A stretch of DNA of 51,453 nucleotides from Aminicella lysinilytica (GTDB lineage Bacteria > Bacillota > Clostridia > Peptostreptococcales > Anaerovoracaceae): the NCBI RefSeq assembly GCF_004362975.1, contig NZ_SNXO01000015.1, positions 1 to 51,453 on the forward strand. The letters run 5' to 3'. The notes beneath the pieces were generated by a model. It was not told the origin of the DNA, searched no databases, and was given only the letters and a program-made list of their open reading frames with translations. Of the stretch, positions 44,752 through 51,453 are shown piece after piece (position 1 is the stretch's first letter; every line of letters begins with the position of its first letter). A program made the position numbers and the translations under genes.

Positions 44752-47229
44752 ATGGAAAAACAAAACAACAAATCAAATGCTGCCTTTTTACATTGGATGA
44801 AACCTATCTTGACTGCATTAAAGGAATTAGAGGGTCAAGGTAAGCCACAGGATGTTCGTTCCATTATTGCAAAAAATGAACACCTGACAGAAGAAGAACT
44901 TTCAGAAACGAGAGGGAAAAACAACGTTAATAAATTTGAAAATGAAGTTGCATTTGCCCGAAATTATCTTGTCGCAGGTGGATATATTGATAAAAGCACT
45001 TATGGTATATGGAAATTGACTGATGAAGGTTGGAATGTAGATATGACCGATAAGTTGGCATCTGATATATTTAAGCAAGGAGTTACAGAGATGAAAGAGA
45101 AAAGAGAAAGAGATGCAGATTATCAGTGGGTTGATTTCTATATGGAATTTGCCGATGTGTTACTGAAATTTAAGGATAATCGCTCAGCTTTAATTGAAAA
45201 AATTAAAGAGGTGTATGCAAGCATAAATTTAAGATTGCCAAAATTGGAAGAAAATAATGAAATTGTGGATATAGACCCTTTCACGATTTTTGCTCTGTTT
45301 AATAAAGGAATTACTAATGACAATAGAGTAAGGATTCTAACTGCAATAGCGAAAATATTTGATGTTAATGCGGAAGTTCCTGTTGCCTTTGATGGAATAC
45401 CTGTTGTGAATAATTTAAAAGCAACATTTTACTATTTTAAAGACGGAAGAGAAGAACAGGATATAGATAACCTTTGGGAACTGTTTTACAATGCTATCCA
45501 ATATGCCGATTCACTAAATGAACCATATAAGAGTAATATGCAAAAATATTATGATGAAGTGAAGAAGCAAAAGGGTGTAAATTGGAATATTACAATGGGT
45601 TTATATTGGATAAGACCAAATACATTTATTAACCTTGACTCCCGTAACAGAGAATTTTTGAATGATGTTGATAATATGCCACATTATTTTACTGTCATAT
45701 TTTCCAATGTGAATAAAGGACTTCCTGATGGTGCAAGTTATTTCTTTATGTGTGAGCAGGCAAGGAACGCTTTAAAGAACGAAGAATATCCATATCATAG
45801 TTTTCCAGAACTATCCTATTACGCTTGGAAATCAACAACAGATGAAAATGGCAATGAAGTACCATCATCATCGGTTGATTCTAATGTAAAAGAAACGGAT
45901 TACTGGATGTATTCTCCAGGCGACGGGGCAAGTATGTGGGATGAATTTAGCAAATCAGGCATAATGGGTATTGGCTGGGATGAGATTAGTAATCTTTCAG
46001 AGTTTAAAAGTAAGGATGCAATAAAAGAAAAGTTGAAAGCTACTTATGACGCAAGTTATTCATATAAAAATGCGGCACATTGTTTATGGCAATTTGCAAA
46101 CGAAATGAAAATCGGAGATATAATATTTGCCAAAAAAGGAATGCATAAAATTGTTGGAAGGGGTGTTGTGTCTTCGGAGTACATTTATGATGATAAACGA
46201 GAAGAATATCGTCATATTAGAAAAGTAAGTTGGGAAAAGATTGGTGAGTGGGAACTACCTAATCAGGCAGCTATGAAAACTTTAACCAATATCACTTCCT
46301 ATGCGGATACGGTAAATGAAATTCTTAACTTGTTTATAGATGAAACAGAAGAAATCACAGAAGAAAAAGATGTGAAATATCCACCGTATGATAAGAATGA
46401 ATTTCTTGATGAAGTTTTTATGGAAGAAGAGGTGTACAATACATTAGTAGGCTTGATTGAGACAAAATATAATGTAATACTGCAAGGCGCACCAGGAGTT
46501 GGAAAAACATTTGCAGCAAAACGGTTAGCCTATTCTATTATGGGCGAAAAGAATACAAGTCGAGTTTCGATGATACAGTTTCATCAAAGCTATTCATATG
46601 AGGATTTTATACAAGGTTATCGACCAGACAAGGCTGGCTTTAAGTTAGAAAATGGCACATTCTATGAATTCTGTAAAACAGCAGAGGAAGATGATGAACA
46701 TCCATATTTCTTTATAATTGATGAAATTAACAGAGGAAATTTAAGTAAGATATTAGGTGAGCTAATGATGCTTATTGAAAAGGATAAGCGTGGCGAGAAA
46801 ATAAAACTATTGTATAAGAATGAATGGTTTACAGTGCCTAAAAATATAAGAATCATTGGTATGATGAACACCGCAGATAGAAGTCTAGCACTTATGGATT
46901 ATGCCCTGAGAAGAAGATTTGCATTTTTTAATTTTGCACCAGCATTTTCATCAGAAGGATTCAAACGCTATGTTGCAGAAAAGAACAATGAGAAATTTGA
47001 GAAACTTATTTCACAAATTGAAAATCTGAATAAAGCCATATCCGATGATGAATCTCTTGGAGATGGATTTAGAATTGGACACAGCTATTTCTGTACTGAG
47101 AATGAAATTACTGATGAATGGCTTAAATCAGTTGTTGAATATGAGATTATTCCATTGATTCAAGAATACTGGTTTGACGAACCTACTAAAGTAAAGGATT
47201 GGTCTGAAACTTTAAGGAGAACAATTTAA
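44752..47229 (+). CDS. mcrB: McrB-type AAA+ GTPase with Mrr_N-like and EVE-like domains
   Basis: The 825-aa protein has an N-terminal winged-helix domain like the Mrr N-terminus (about 13-90, WMKPILTALKELEGQGKPQD and YLVAGGYID..YGIWKLTDEG) and a middle domain of unknown type (about 110-350). An EVE/PUA-like modified-base reader follows (about 385-505, YWMYSPGDGASMWDEF, GIGWDEI, GDIIFAKKGMHKIVGRG). The AAA+ motor has GAPGVGKTFAAKRL at about 579-592, FIIDEINRGNLSKI, and the McrB hallmark MNTADRS at about 704-710. McrB binds modified DNA and drives McrC nuclease with GTP. It overlaps mcrC by 1 nt and follows hsdR by 6 bp. Confidence 0.92.
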   Translation: MEKQNNKSNAAFLHWMKPILTALKELEGQGKPQDVRSIIAKNEHLTEEELSETRGKNNVNKFENEVAFARNYLVAGGYIDKSTYGIWKLTDEGWNVDMTDKLASDIFKQGVTEMKEKRERDADYQWVDFYMEFADVLLKFKDNRSALIEKIKEVYASINLRLPKLEENNEIVDIDPFTIFALFNKGITNDNRVRILTAIAKIFDVNAEVPVAFDGIPVVNNLKATFYYFKDGREEQDIDNLWELFYNAIQYADSLNEPYKSNMQKYYDEVKKQKGVNWNITMGLYWIRPNTFINLDSRNREFLNDVDNMPHYFTVIFSNVNKGLPDGASYFFMCEQARNALKNEEYPYHSFPELSYYAWKSTTDENGNEVPSSSVDSNVKETDYWMYSPGDGASMWDEFSKSGIMGIGWDEISNLSEFKSKDAIKEKLKATYDASYSYKNAAHCLWQFANEMKIGDIIFAKKGMHKIVGRGVVSSEYIYDDKREEYRHIRKVSWEKIGEWELPNQAAMKTLTNITSYADTVNEILNLFIDETEEITEEKDVKYPPYDKNEFLDEVFMEEEVYNTLVGLIETKYNVILQGAPGVGKTFAAKRLAYSIMGEKNTSRVSMIQFHQSYSYEDFIQGYRPDKAGFKLENGTFYEFCKTAEEDDEHPYFFIIDEINRGNLSKILGELMMLIEKDKRGEKIKLLYKNEWFTVPKNIRIIGMMNTADRSLALMDYALRRRFAFFNFAPAFSSEGFKRYVAEKNNEKFEKLISQIENLNKAISDDESLGDGFRIGHSYFCTENEITDEWLKSVVEYEIIPLIQEYWFDEPTKVKDWSETLRRTI

Positions 47230-48257
47230 TGATACGCATCCATAATATATATTATATGCTCTCGTATGCGTTTCAAGTATTAAATGAAAATGGATATAAA
47301 AAAGTTCTTACAGAAGAATTTGATAAGGCGGGAGAGTTATGTGCAGAAATCCTAATAAAAGGAGTTTCTTCTCAGTTAAAAAGAGGATTAAATAGAGAAT
47401 ATCTTACATACACAGAGTCTATGTCTGCGATAAAGGGGAAAATAGATATTTCTTCTTCGATAAAGCAGCAAACAACGATTCAACGCAAACTCATATGTAG
47501 TTATGATGATTTTTCTGTTAATTCTTATCCAAACAGAATCATTAAAACTACTATGTATCTACTGGTAAGGTCTTCTCTTAGCAAGAAGAAAAAGCAGGCA
47601 TTGAAGAAACTACTAATTTATTTTGGTGAAGTAGATATACTTGATGTACATAATATAAATTGGAAGCTTCAATACAATAAGAATAATCAAACATATCAGA
47701 TGTTGATTTCTATCTGCTACTTGATAATAAAAGGATTGTTGCAGACAACTACATCAGGAAATGTTAAACTTATGGATTTTTTGGATGAGCAACGAATGAG
47801 TAGATTGTATGAGAAGTTCATCTTGGAATATTACAAGAAAGAACACCCTGAGCTTAGAGTATCGGCAATGCAAATACAGTGGAACTTAGATGATGAATCC
47901 GACGAATTTTTGCCAATAATGCAAAGTGACACAATGCTTTCCAATGGCATAAAAACACTGATTATTGATGCAAAATATTACAGCCGCTCTATGCAGACAT
48001 ATTATGACAAGCATACACTTCATTCGGCTAATTTGTATCAGATATATACCTATGTGAAGAATTATGATGTTGATAACACTGGCGATGTATCAGGATTGTT
48101 GGTTTATGCTAAAACAGATGGCAGAGTATATCCTGACAGCAGTTATACAATGGCTAGGAATAAGATTGGTGCAACTACCCTTGATTTAGACAAGGATTTT
48201 AAGGATATAAAAATACAACTTGATGAAATTGTAAATAAGTATTTCCCAGCGGAATAA
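47229..48257 (+). CDS. mcrC: McrC-type nuclease subunit
   Basis: The 342-aa protein starts at ATG 47229, sharing a base with the mcrB stop (TAATG). The MIRIHNIYYMLSYAFQVLNE start and the SQLKRGLNREYLTYTESMSA region are typical of the McrC/DUF2357-like family. The PD-(D/E)XK nuclease is seen as LPIMQSDTMLSN then KTLIIDAKYYSR at about 240-251, with Asp and D-A-K in place. It cuts DNA when driven by McrB. Together the pair is a complete type IV (modification-dependent) restriction system. Confidence 0.9.
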   Translation: MIRIHNIYYMLSYAFQVLNENGYKKVLTEEFDKAGELCAEILIKGVSSQLKRGLNREYLTYTESMSAIKGKIDISSSIKQQTTIQRKLICSYDDFSVNSYPNRIIKTTMYLLVRSSLSKKKKQALKKLLIYFGEVDILDVHNINWKLQYNKNNQTYQMLISICYLIIKGLLQTTTSGNVKLMDFLDEQRMSRLYEKFILEYYKKEHPELRVSAMQIQWNLDDESDEFLPIMQSDTMLSNGIKTLIIDAKYYSRSMQTYYDKHTLHSANLYQIYTYVKNYDVDNTGDVSGLLVYAKTDGRVYPDSSYTMARNKIGATTLDLDKDFKDIKIQLDEIVNKYFPAE

Positions 48258-48296
48258 AAAATAGATTATTTGTGGAAAACGAAGAAAGGATGGCAT

Positions 48297-49274
48297 ATGG
48301 AAACAAAACCAAGAATACTTTATCTCTTGAAGATTTTGCAAGAAAGAACTGATGAAGAACATCAGCTTTCTACAAAGCAGCTTATAGAGATATTGAATGA
48401 TGAGTATGGCATATCTACATATAGAACCACTATTTCAAAAGATGTAGCTGCACTGCAGCAGTTTGGAATTGATGTTGTTTCAGTCCGTTCTACGCAAACA
48501 AGATATTTTATAGGAGATAGAGATTTTGAACTTGCAGAACTAAAGATATTGATTGATGCAGTAGAATCTTCCAAGCTGATAACACATAAGAAATCAAAGG
48601 AACTGATTTCAAAAATACATACACTGACCAATGAGGGACAGGTTTACAAGTTAAAAAGGAACAATTATTTTGCTGAACGAGTGAAGCCTGATAATGAACT
48701 GATTTATTATATTGTTGACGATATTAACGAGGCAATCAATAACAATAAGCAAATCTCCTTCCAGTATTACGAATATTCGGGACTTAAGAAAAAGGTTTTG
48801 AGAAATAAAGGAGAAGTGTATATTATCAGTCCATACAGTCTTGTCTGGTGTGGCGATTACTATTATGTGGTCGGTCATTCAAAGAAGAAAGATAAGATTG
48901 TAACCTTTAGGGTAGACAGAATTGCAGCGACACCTGAAATCTTATATAAAGATGGAGTTCCAGCTCCTAAAGATTTCGATGTGGCAGAATATACAAAGCA
49001 GGTATTCTTTATGTATGACGGAGAGCAGGTGGAAGTTACGCTGCGATGTGATAACAGCTTGATGAAAACGATGATTGACCGCTTCGGAGAAGATGTAACA
49101 ACCCTTGCATATGATATGGAATCATTTAGATTGATTACTACCATTTCGGCAAGCCAAACATTCTATGGATGGGTTTTCGGATTCGGTGGCAAGGTACAGA
49201 TATTAGAACCAGCAGAAGTAAAAGAAGAATATAGACAGATGATACTTGATGAAAGTAAGTGTATAGAGGAATAA
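48297..49274 (+). CDS. WYL-domain transcriptional regulator
   Basis: The 325-aa protein starts at ATG 48297 (AAAGGA upstream; the TTG at 48270 is poorer). It has an N-terminal winged helix (STKQLIEILNDEYGISTYRT, TISKDVAALQQFGIDV) and a WYL domain (about 135-225, ISPYSLVWCGDYYYVVGHS then TFRVDRIAATP), with a WCX-like C-terminal domain. WYL repressors such as BrxR/CapW control defence islands and sense nucleic-acid ligands. It follows mcrC by 39 bp and probably controls this island (inference). Confidence 0.88.
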   Translation: METKPRILYLLKILQERTDEEHQLSTKQLIEILNDEYGISTYRTTISKDVAALQQFGIDVVSVRSTQTRYFIGDRDFELAELKILIDAVESSKLITHKKSKELISKIHTLTNEGQVYKLKRNNYFAERVKPDNELIYYIVDDINEAINNNKQISFQYYEYSGLKKKVLRNKGEVYIISPYSLVWCGDYYYVVGHSKKKDKIVTFRVDRIAATPEILYKDGVPAPKDFDVAEYTKQVFFMYDGEQVEVTLRCDNSLMKTMIDRFGEDVTTLAYDMESFRLITTISASQTFYGWVFGFGGKVQILEPAEVKEEYRQMILDESKCIEE

Positions 49275-49277
49275 AAT

Positions 49278-49586
49278 ATGAATGTAGAATTTCTGGTAAA
49301 CCAAGAATTGAATGATGGTAGACAGCTTTTCATTACCGAAAAAGAATTTAAAAAAGCAGCAAAGAACGAAGACGAATTTAATAGTTTTGCATTTGCCACA
49401 GAATGTTTTTTCTCATATTATGGCTTAGATACTTTTATCAATGCTAGAGAATATGAAATCATTAGACAGGAACTGACCGCAGGTGGAGCTGTAATCATCA
49501 CTGTTATAGAAGAAAAATATCCAAGAAGCTGTTTTCCAGAGGTATATGTATCGAATCATAACAGACTTAAGAAAGTTGAAATATAA
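49278..49586 (+). CDS. Unknown protein coupled to the WYL regulator (102 aa)
   Basis: It starts at ATG 49278, 3 bp after the WYL gene, so is likely co-transcribed and perhaps co-translated. The sequence (MNVEFLVNQELNDGRQLFIT, FNSFAFATECFFSYYGLDTF) suggests a small alpha/beta fold with no membrane span. I recognise no family. A co-regulator or last component of the island is possible. Confidence 0.68.
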   Translation: MNVEFLVNQELNDGRQLFITEKEFKKAAKNEDEFNSFAFATECFFSYYGLDTFINAREYEIIRQELTAGGAVIITVIEEKYPRSCFPEVYVSNHNRLKKVEI

Positions 49587-49637
49587 GATAACCATTTGAT
49601 TCAAGGAGGTGAGGGGCTTCCACGAGGCATAAGATAA

Positions 49638-50000
49638 ATGAGACGAAAATGTAAATTAACAAAAATTGCAAAATCTCAGCAACAAAAGTTTTTTAGATTA
49701 TGTGGAGAAAAGTACCGTAGAAAGCTAATCGGAAAAGATAAGATGACAGTCGCCGATTTTGCCAATATTACCTTGATATTAAGCTATTTGGACTTTTCAT
49801 CGTATTATTCTTATGTTTTGTGCAAATATCCAGAACAGTTGGAGATTTATGCAAATGTTATTGACAGAGAAGTGGCAGATGATGAACCTTTATATGTCGA
49901 TGATATACTGGATGAAAATGAAATAATTATCAAAAGATTTTGTGATGGTATTCAGAACAAGCGTATGCAAAAGATTTACAGAGAGAGGTTATTTGTTTAA
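49638..50000 (+). CDS. Unknown protein (120 aa)
   Basis: The 120-aa frame starts at ATG 49638 after CAAGGAGGTGAGG (about 20 bp upstream, not ideal). The N-terminus is basic (MRRKCKLTKIAKSQQQKFFR), the middle hydrophobic-helical (FANITLILSYLDFSSYYSYV), the C-terminal part acidic then basic (DDEPLYVDDILDENE; KRMQKIYRERLFV). There is no recognised motif. It stands between the defence island and further unknown genes, all on the same strand. Confidence 0.6.
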   Translation: MRRKCKLTKIAKSQQQKFFRLCGEKYRRKLIGKDKMTVADFANITLILSYLDFSSYYSYVLCKYPEQLEIYANVIDREVADDEPLYVDDILDENEIIIKRFCDGIQNKRMQKIYRERLFV

Positions 50001-50023
50001 AGTTATCGAAGGAGCTAAGGGGT

Positions 50024-50233
50024 ATGGTACATAAGTTTTATAAGAATAGCAAAACAGATAAGATATTTTGGATTGATACTCCTGACAGAGAAGGGGAATG
50101 GCTTTTTAGTTTTGACAAGAAGAAAGTCTATAATATGTTCAGAGATTATCCTGACAAACTCTCTGCGGAAGAAAAACAAATATTTGATGAAGAAAATCCA
50201 TATTGGAGAGATTTCTTTTCGGATAGACAATAG
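50024..50233 (+). CDS. Small conserved-looking protein (69 aa)
   Basis: It starts at ATG 50024 (AAGGAGCTAAGGGGT upstream). It has a balanced soluble composition rich in aromatics (MVHKFYKNSKTDKIFWIDTP, DREGEWLFSFDKKKVYNMF, ENPYWRDFFSDRQ). It reads like a conserved short family but I cannot name its function. An overlapping frame from 50073 is less protein-like and is not annotated. Confidence 0.65.
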   Translation: MVHKFYKNSKTDKIFWIDTPDREGEWLFSFDKKKVYNMFRDYPDKLSAEEKQIFDEENPYWRDFFSDRQ

Positions 50234-50265
50234 AATTTTATTGGTTAAAAATGCAGGTGATGAAA

Positions 50266-51006
50266 ATGAAAAATTATTTCTATATAAAGAACAAAGAATT
50301 GTTTGACGCAATGAAGAATGATATAGATGAATTAGAGGCAATAAAGACGGATATTGTTACAACAATAAATTTGACAAATAAGGATTGGAAATTTAAGTTT
50401 CAATATGACAAAGAGACCAATACCATACATCAATGTGTAAATGGAAGAGTATATAAGATTAGCGTGGATTATATTGGTCCATCAGATTATAATGCAAAAC
50501 AAAAGGGAATTGATGATTTAACAATCTTCGACTTTTGGTATAATACAAGAAGTATTGGTGGTCATTTGATTTTTCCTACGAATAGGTATAAGGTAAATGA
50601 ACAAAGTAAATCGATTAATGAAATACGAAGTTATAGGTTCAAGGAAAGAATAGATTATTTTTTATATGAATTAGCCTCGTGGTATAAAGGCGAAAACAAA
50701 GTACAAGCTTCTAAAAATGTTTTAGAAGGAAATAGAGATTGGCTTTTACAATTTGGTGACTTCTCTGGATACATAAAATTCTTTAAGTTAGAGGACTTTG
50801 TTTCTGAAAAAAACGAGGTATTTGATTTGTCGAGTTTTAATGATAATACTTATGAAGTTATTACGTGTCATCCTAATCTGGATAATACAAAGGCATATTA
50901 TGAAGCTCTTTTTGCTGCGTACACCAATAATTATGGTGATTACATTAAGGGCTGTGTGAATGCAATAAAGAAACGTACAGAACGAATGGGAAAGCAAATC
51001 TTATGA
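50266..51006 (+). CDS. Unknown cytoplasmic protein (246 aa)
   Basis: It starts at ATG 50266 (AGGTGA six bases upstream; in-frame ATGs at 50251 and 50260 are alternatives). It is soluble and rich in aromatics, with IDDLTIFDFWYNTRSIGGHL and IFPTNRY in the middle, and SYRFKERIDYFLYELASWYK and DFSGYIKFFKLEDFV after it. It ends in a basic helix (CVNAIKKRTERMGKQIL). The IGGHLIFP and GDF..YI.FF patterns recur in uncharacterised Firmicute proteins of this size, but no activity is known. A terminator follows. Confidence 0.68.
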   Translation: MKNYFYIKNKELFDAMKNDIDELEAIKTDIVTTINLTNKDWKFKFQYDKETNTIHQCVNGRVYKISVDYIGPSDYNAKQKGIDDLTIFDFWYNTRSIGGHLIFPTNRYKVNEQSKSINEIRSYRFKERIDYFLYELASWYKGENKVQASKNVLEGNRDWLLQFGDFSGYIKFFKLEDFVSEKNEVFDLSSFNDNTYEVITCHPNLDNTKAYYEALFAAYTNNYGDYIKGCVNAIKKRTERMGKQIL

Positions 51007-51019
51007 ATTGAAATGAGAT

Positions 51020-51053
51020 GAGGTGTTGCTCGATAGCGACACCTCTATTTTTC
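51020..51053 (+). terminator. Rho-independent terminator
   Basis: GAGGTGTTGCT (51020-51030) pairs with AGCGACACCTC (51035-51045) with one G-U, then TATTTTTCT. It ends the transcript of the unknown genes. Confidence 0.82.
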
Positions 51054-51067
51054 TGCCCATTTTTATA

Positions 51068-51101
51068 TTGCGTTTATCCAATTATCAAGTATAATATACT
51101 T
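51068..51101 (+). promoter_or_regulatory. Promoter with palindromic operator before the LexA-like gene
   Basis: TTGCGT (51068-51073), a 16-bp spacer and TATAAT (51090-51095). The -10 box lies inside the perfect palindrome AAGTATAATATACTT (51087-51101), a likely repressor site for autoregulation. Confidence 0.55.
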
Positions 51102-51141
51102 ATCAGAAACAAAGCGTTTCACATAGAAAAAGAGGTGCAGA

Positions 51142-51276
51142 ATGAGAAGTAAAAATCCTGAACTGATGAAGAAAATATTAAAATATGCAGAGCAGTATTA
51201 TCTAGATTATGGGAATTCACCTACTACTTTCAATATTGCAAAAGCACTTGATATTGCTGAATATTTCGCGTCATAA
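51142..51276 (+). pseudogene. LexA-like N-terminal fragment, cut off by insertion
   Basis: The ATG at 51142 (AGAGGTGCAG upstream) opens 44 codons. MRSKNPELMKKILKYAEQYY and NSPTTFNIAKALDIA match the N-terminal winged helix of LexA/SOS-type regulators (the S-P-T-x-x-x-I-A-x-x-L pattern). The similarity stops after about residue 39, and the frame ends at TAA 51274-51276 in sequence that looks like the end of an insertion element. The DNA-recognition helix and the peptidase domain are missing, so the gene is disrupted. Confidence 0.6.
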
Positions 51277-51453
51277 GCACCAGTGATACTCTTTATAGCC
51301 CCACCTGTATAGTTGATAGCCCTACTTGACATCAATACGCACATTAGCTCCACTTTTCTACAGAACTTCTGTACAATATACATGAGTGATAACTCAAATA
51401 TACAGAAGGGAGGCCAACAATAATGGCCAATAAAATCAATGTGAAGCTCATAC
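51257..51453 (+). mobile_element. Left end of an IS21-like insertion sequence (partial)
   Basis: The LexA-like similarity breaks at about 51257. The next DNA has repeated terminal-type motifs: CTTTATAGCCCCACCTGTAT and TAGTTGATAGCCCTAC share TATAGCCC/GATAGCCC. A transposase-like start follows at 51423. Multiple terminal repeats before istA are typical of IS21 elements. The exact end is uncertain, and the right part is outside the window. Confidence 0.5.
51423..51453 (+). CDS. istA: IstA-like transposase start (partial)
   Basis: ATG 51423 behind AGAAGGGAGG encodes MANKINVKLI before the window ends. This matches the start of IS21-family IstA transposases of Clostridia as I remember them. With only ten residues the call is tentative. 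Confidence 0.45.
   Translation, partial: MANKINVKLI

Noticed and set aside
33550-49586. BREX or DISARM system
   Set aside because: No BrxC/PglZ/BrxL, DrmA/B/C or PLD gene is present; genes match type I RM, McrBC and a methylase-TRD fusion.

Overview
The window is AT-rich DNA with Gram-positive style genes: strong AGGAGG ribosome-binding sites, sortase substrates, and an XRE/ParA/ParB/PrgI/VirB4/VirD4 gene set. It suggests a member of the Clostridia, most likely a gut Lachnospiraceae-type Firmicute. Almost all of it is one integrative and conjugative element (ICE). The left boundary is visible: bases 1-129 are the 3' end of chromosomal lysS (lysyl-tRNA synthetase), followed by a non-coding stretch with tandem 11-bp repeats typical of an integrase-binding end. 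The integrase and right end are not in the window.

Layout. (1) 130-5,131: ICE left end, with an XRE regulator, a zinc-ribbon repeat protein with a Vsr-like tail, and a parA/parB maintenance pair. (2) 5,146-10,236: a surface module, with a lipoprotein and a 1413-aa thioester/Cna-B-repeat adhesin with a sortase signal. (3) 10,293-20,812: DNA processing, with a 2423-aa methylase/SNF2-like helicase, a TOPRIM primase-like protein and small ICE proteins. A complete tnpV reading frame with its own Shine-Dalgarno lies inside the helicase gene in another frame. (4) 20,824-33,368: conjugation, with a candidate oriT, MobC, MobP relaxase, PcfB, an ArdC-like protein, VirD4, a Maff2/VirB2-like protein, a VirB6-like protein, PrgI, VirB4, sortase B and a lysozyme/CHAP wall hydrolase.

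(5) 33,369-49,586: a defence cargo island replacing the usual downstream ICE genes. It starts with a methylase-TRD fusion plus a 167-aa partner of unknown function, behind a strong promoter bracketed by two near-identical palindromes. Next is a complete type I restriction-modification system (XRE, hsdM, hsdS, hsdR). Its specificity genes form an invertible shufflon: two expression slots, two exchangeable C-terminal half-genes, four 15-16 bp recombination sites and a tyrosine recombinase between them. In the state sequenced, slot 1 is OFF (hsdS truncated, its second half lying inverted downstream) and slot 2 is ON. A type IV McrBC system (Mrr_N-EVE-AAA McrB plus McrC) and a WYL regulator follow in the same direction.

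(6) 49,587-51,453: small unknown genes, a LexA-like gene cut off after about 40 codons, and the start of an apparent IS21-family insertion sequence that runs off the end.

Together the element can maintain itself, display an adhesin, transfer by a type IV secretion system, and carry layered, phase-variable DNA discrimination. The observations most worth follow-up are the hsdS shufflon, the overprinted tnpV-in-helicase pair, and the methylase-TRD/167-aa two-gene unit.
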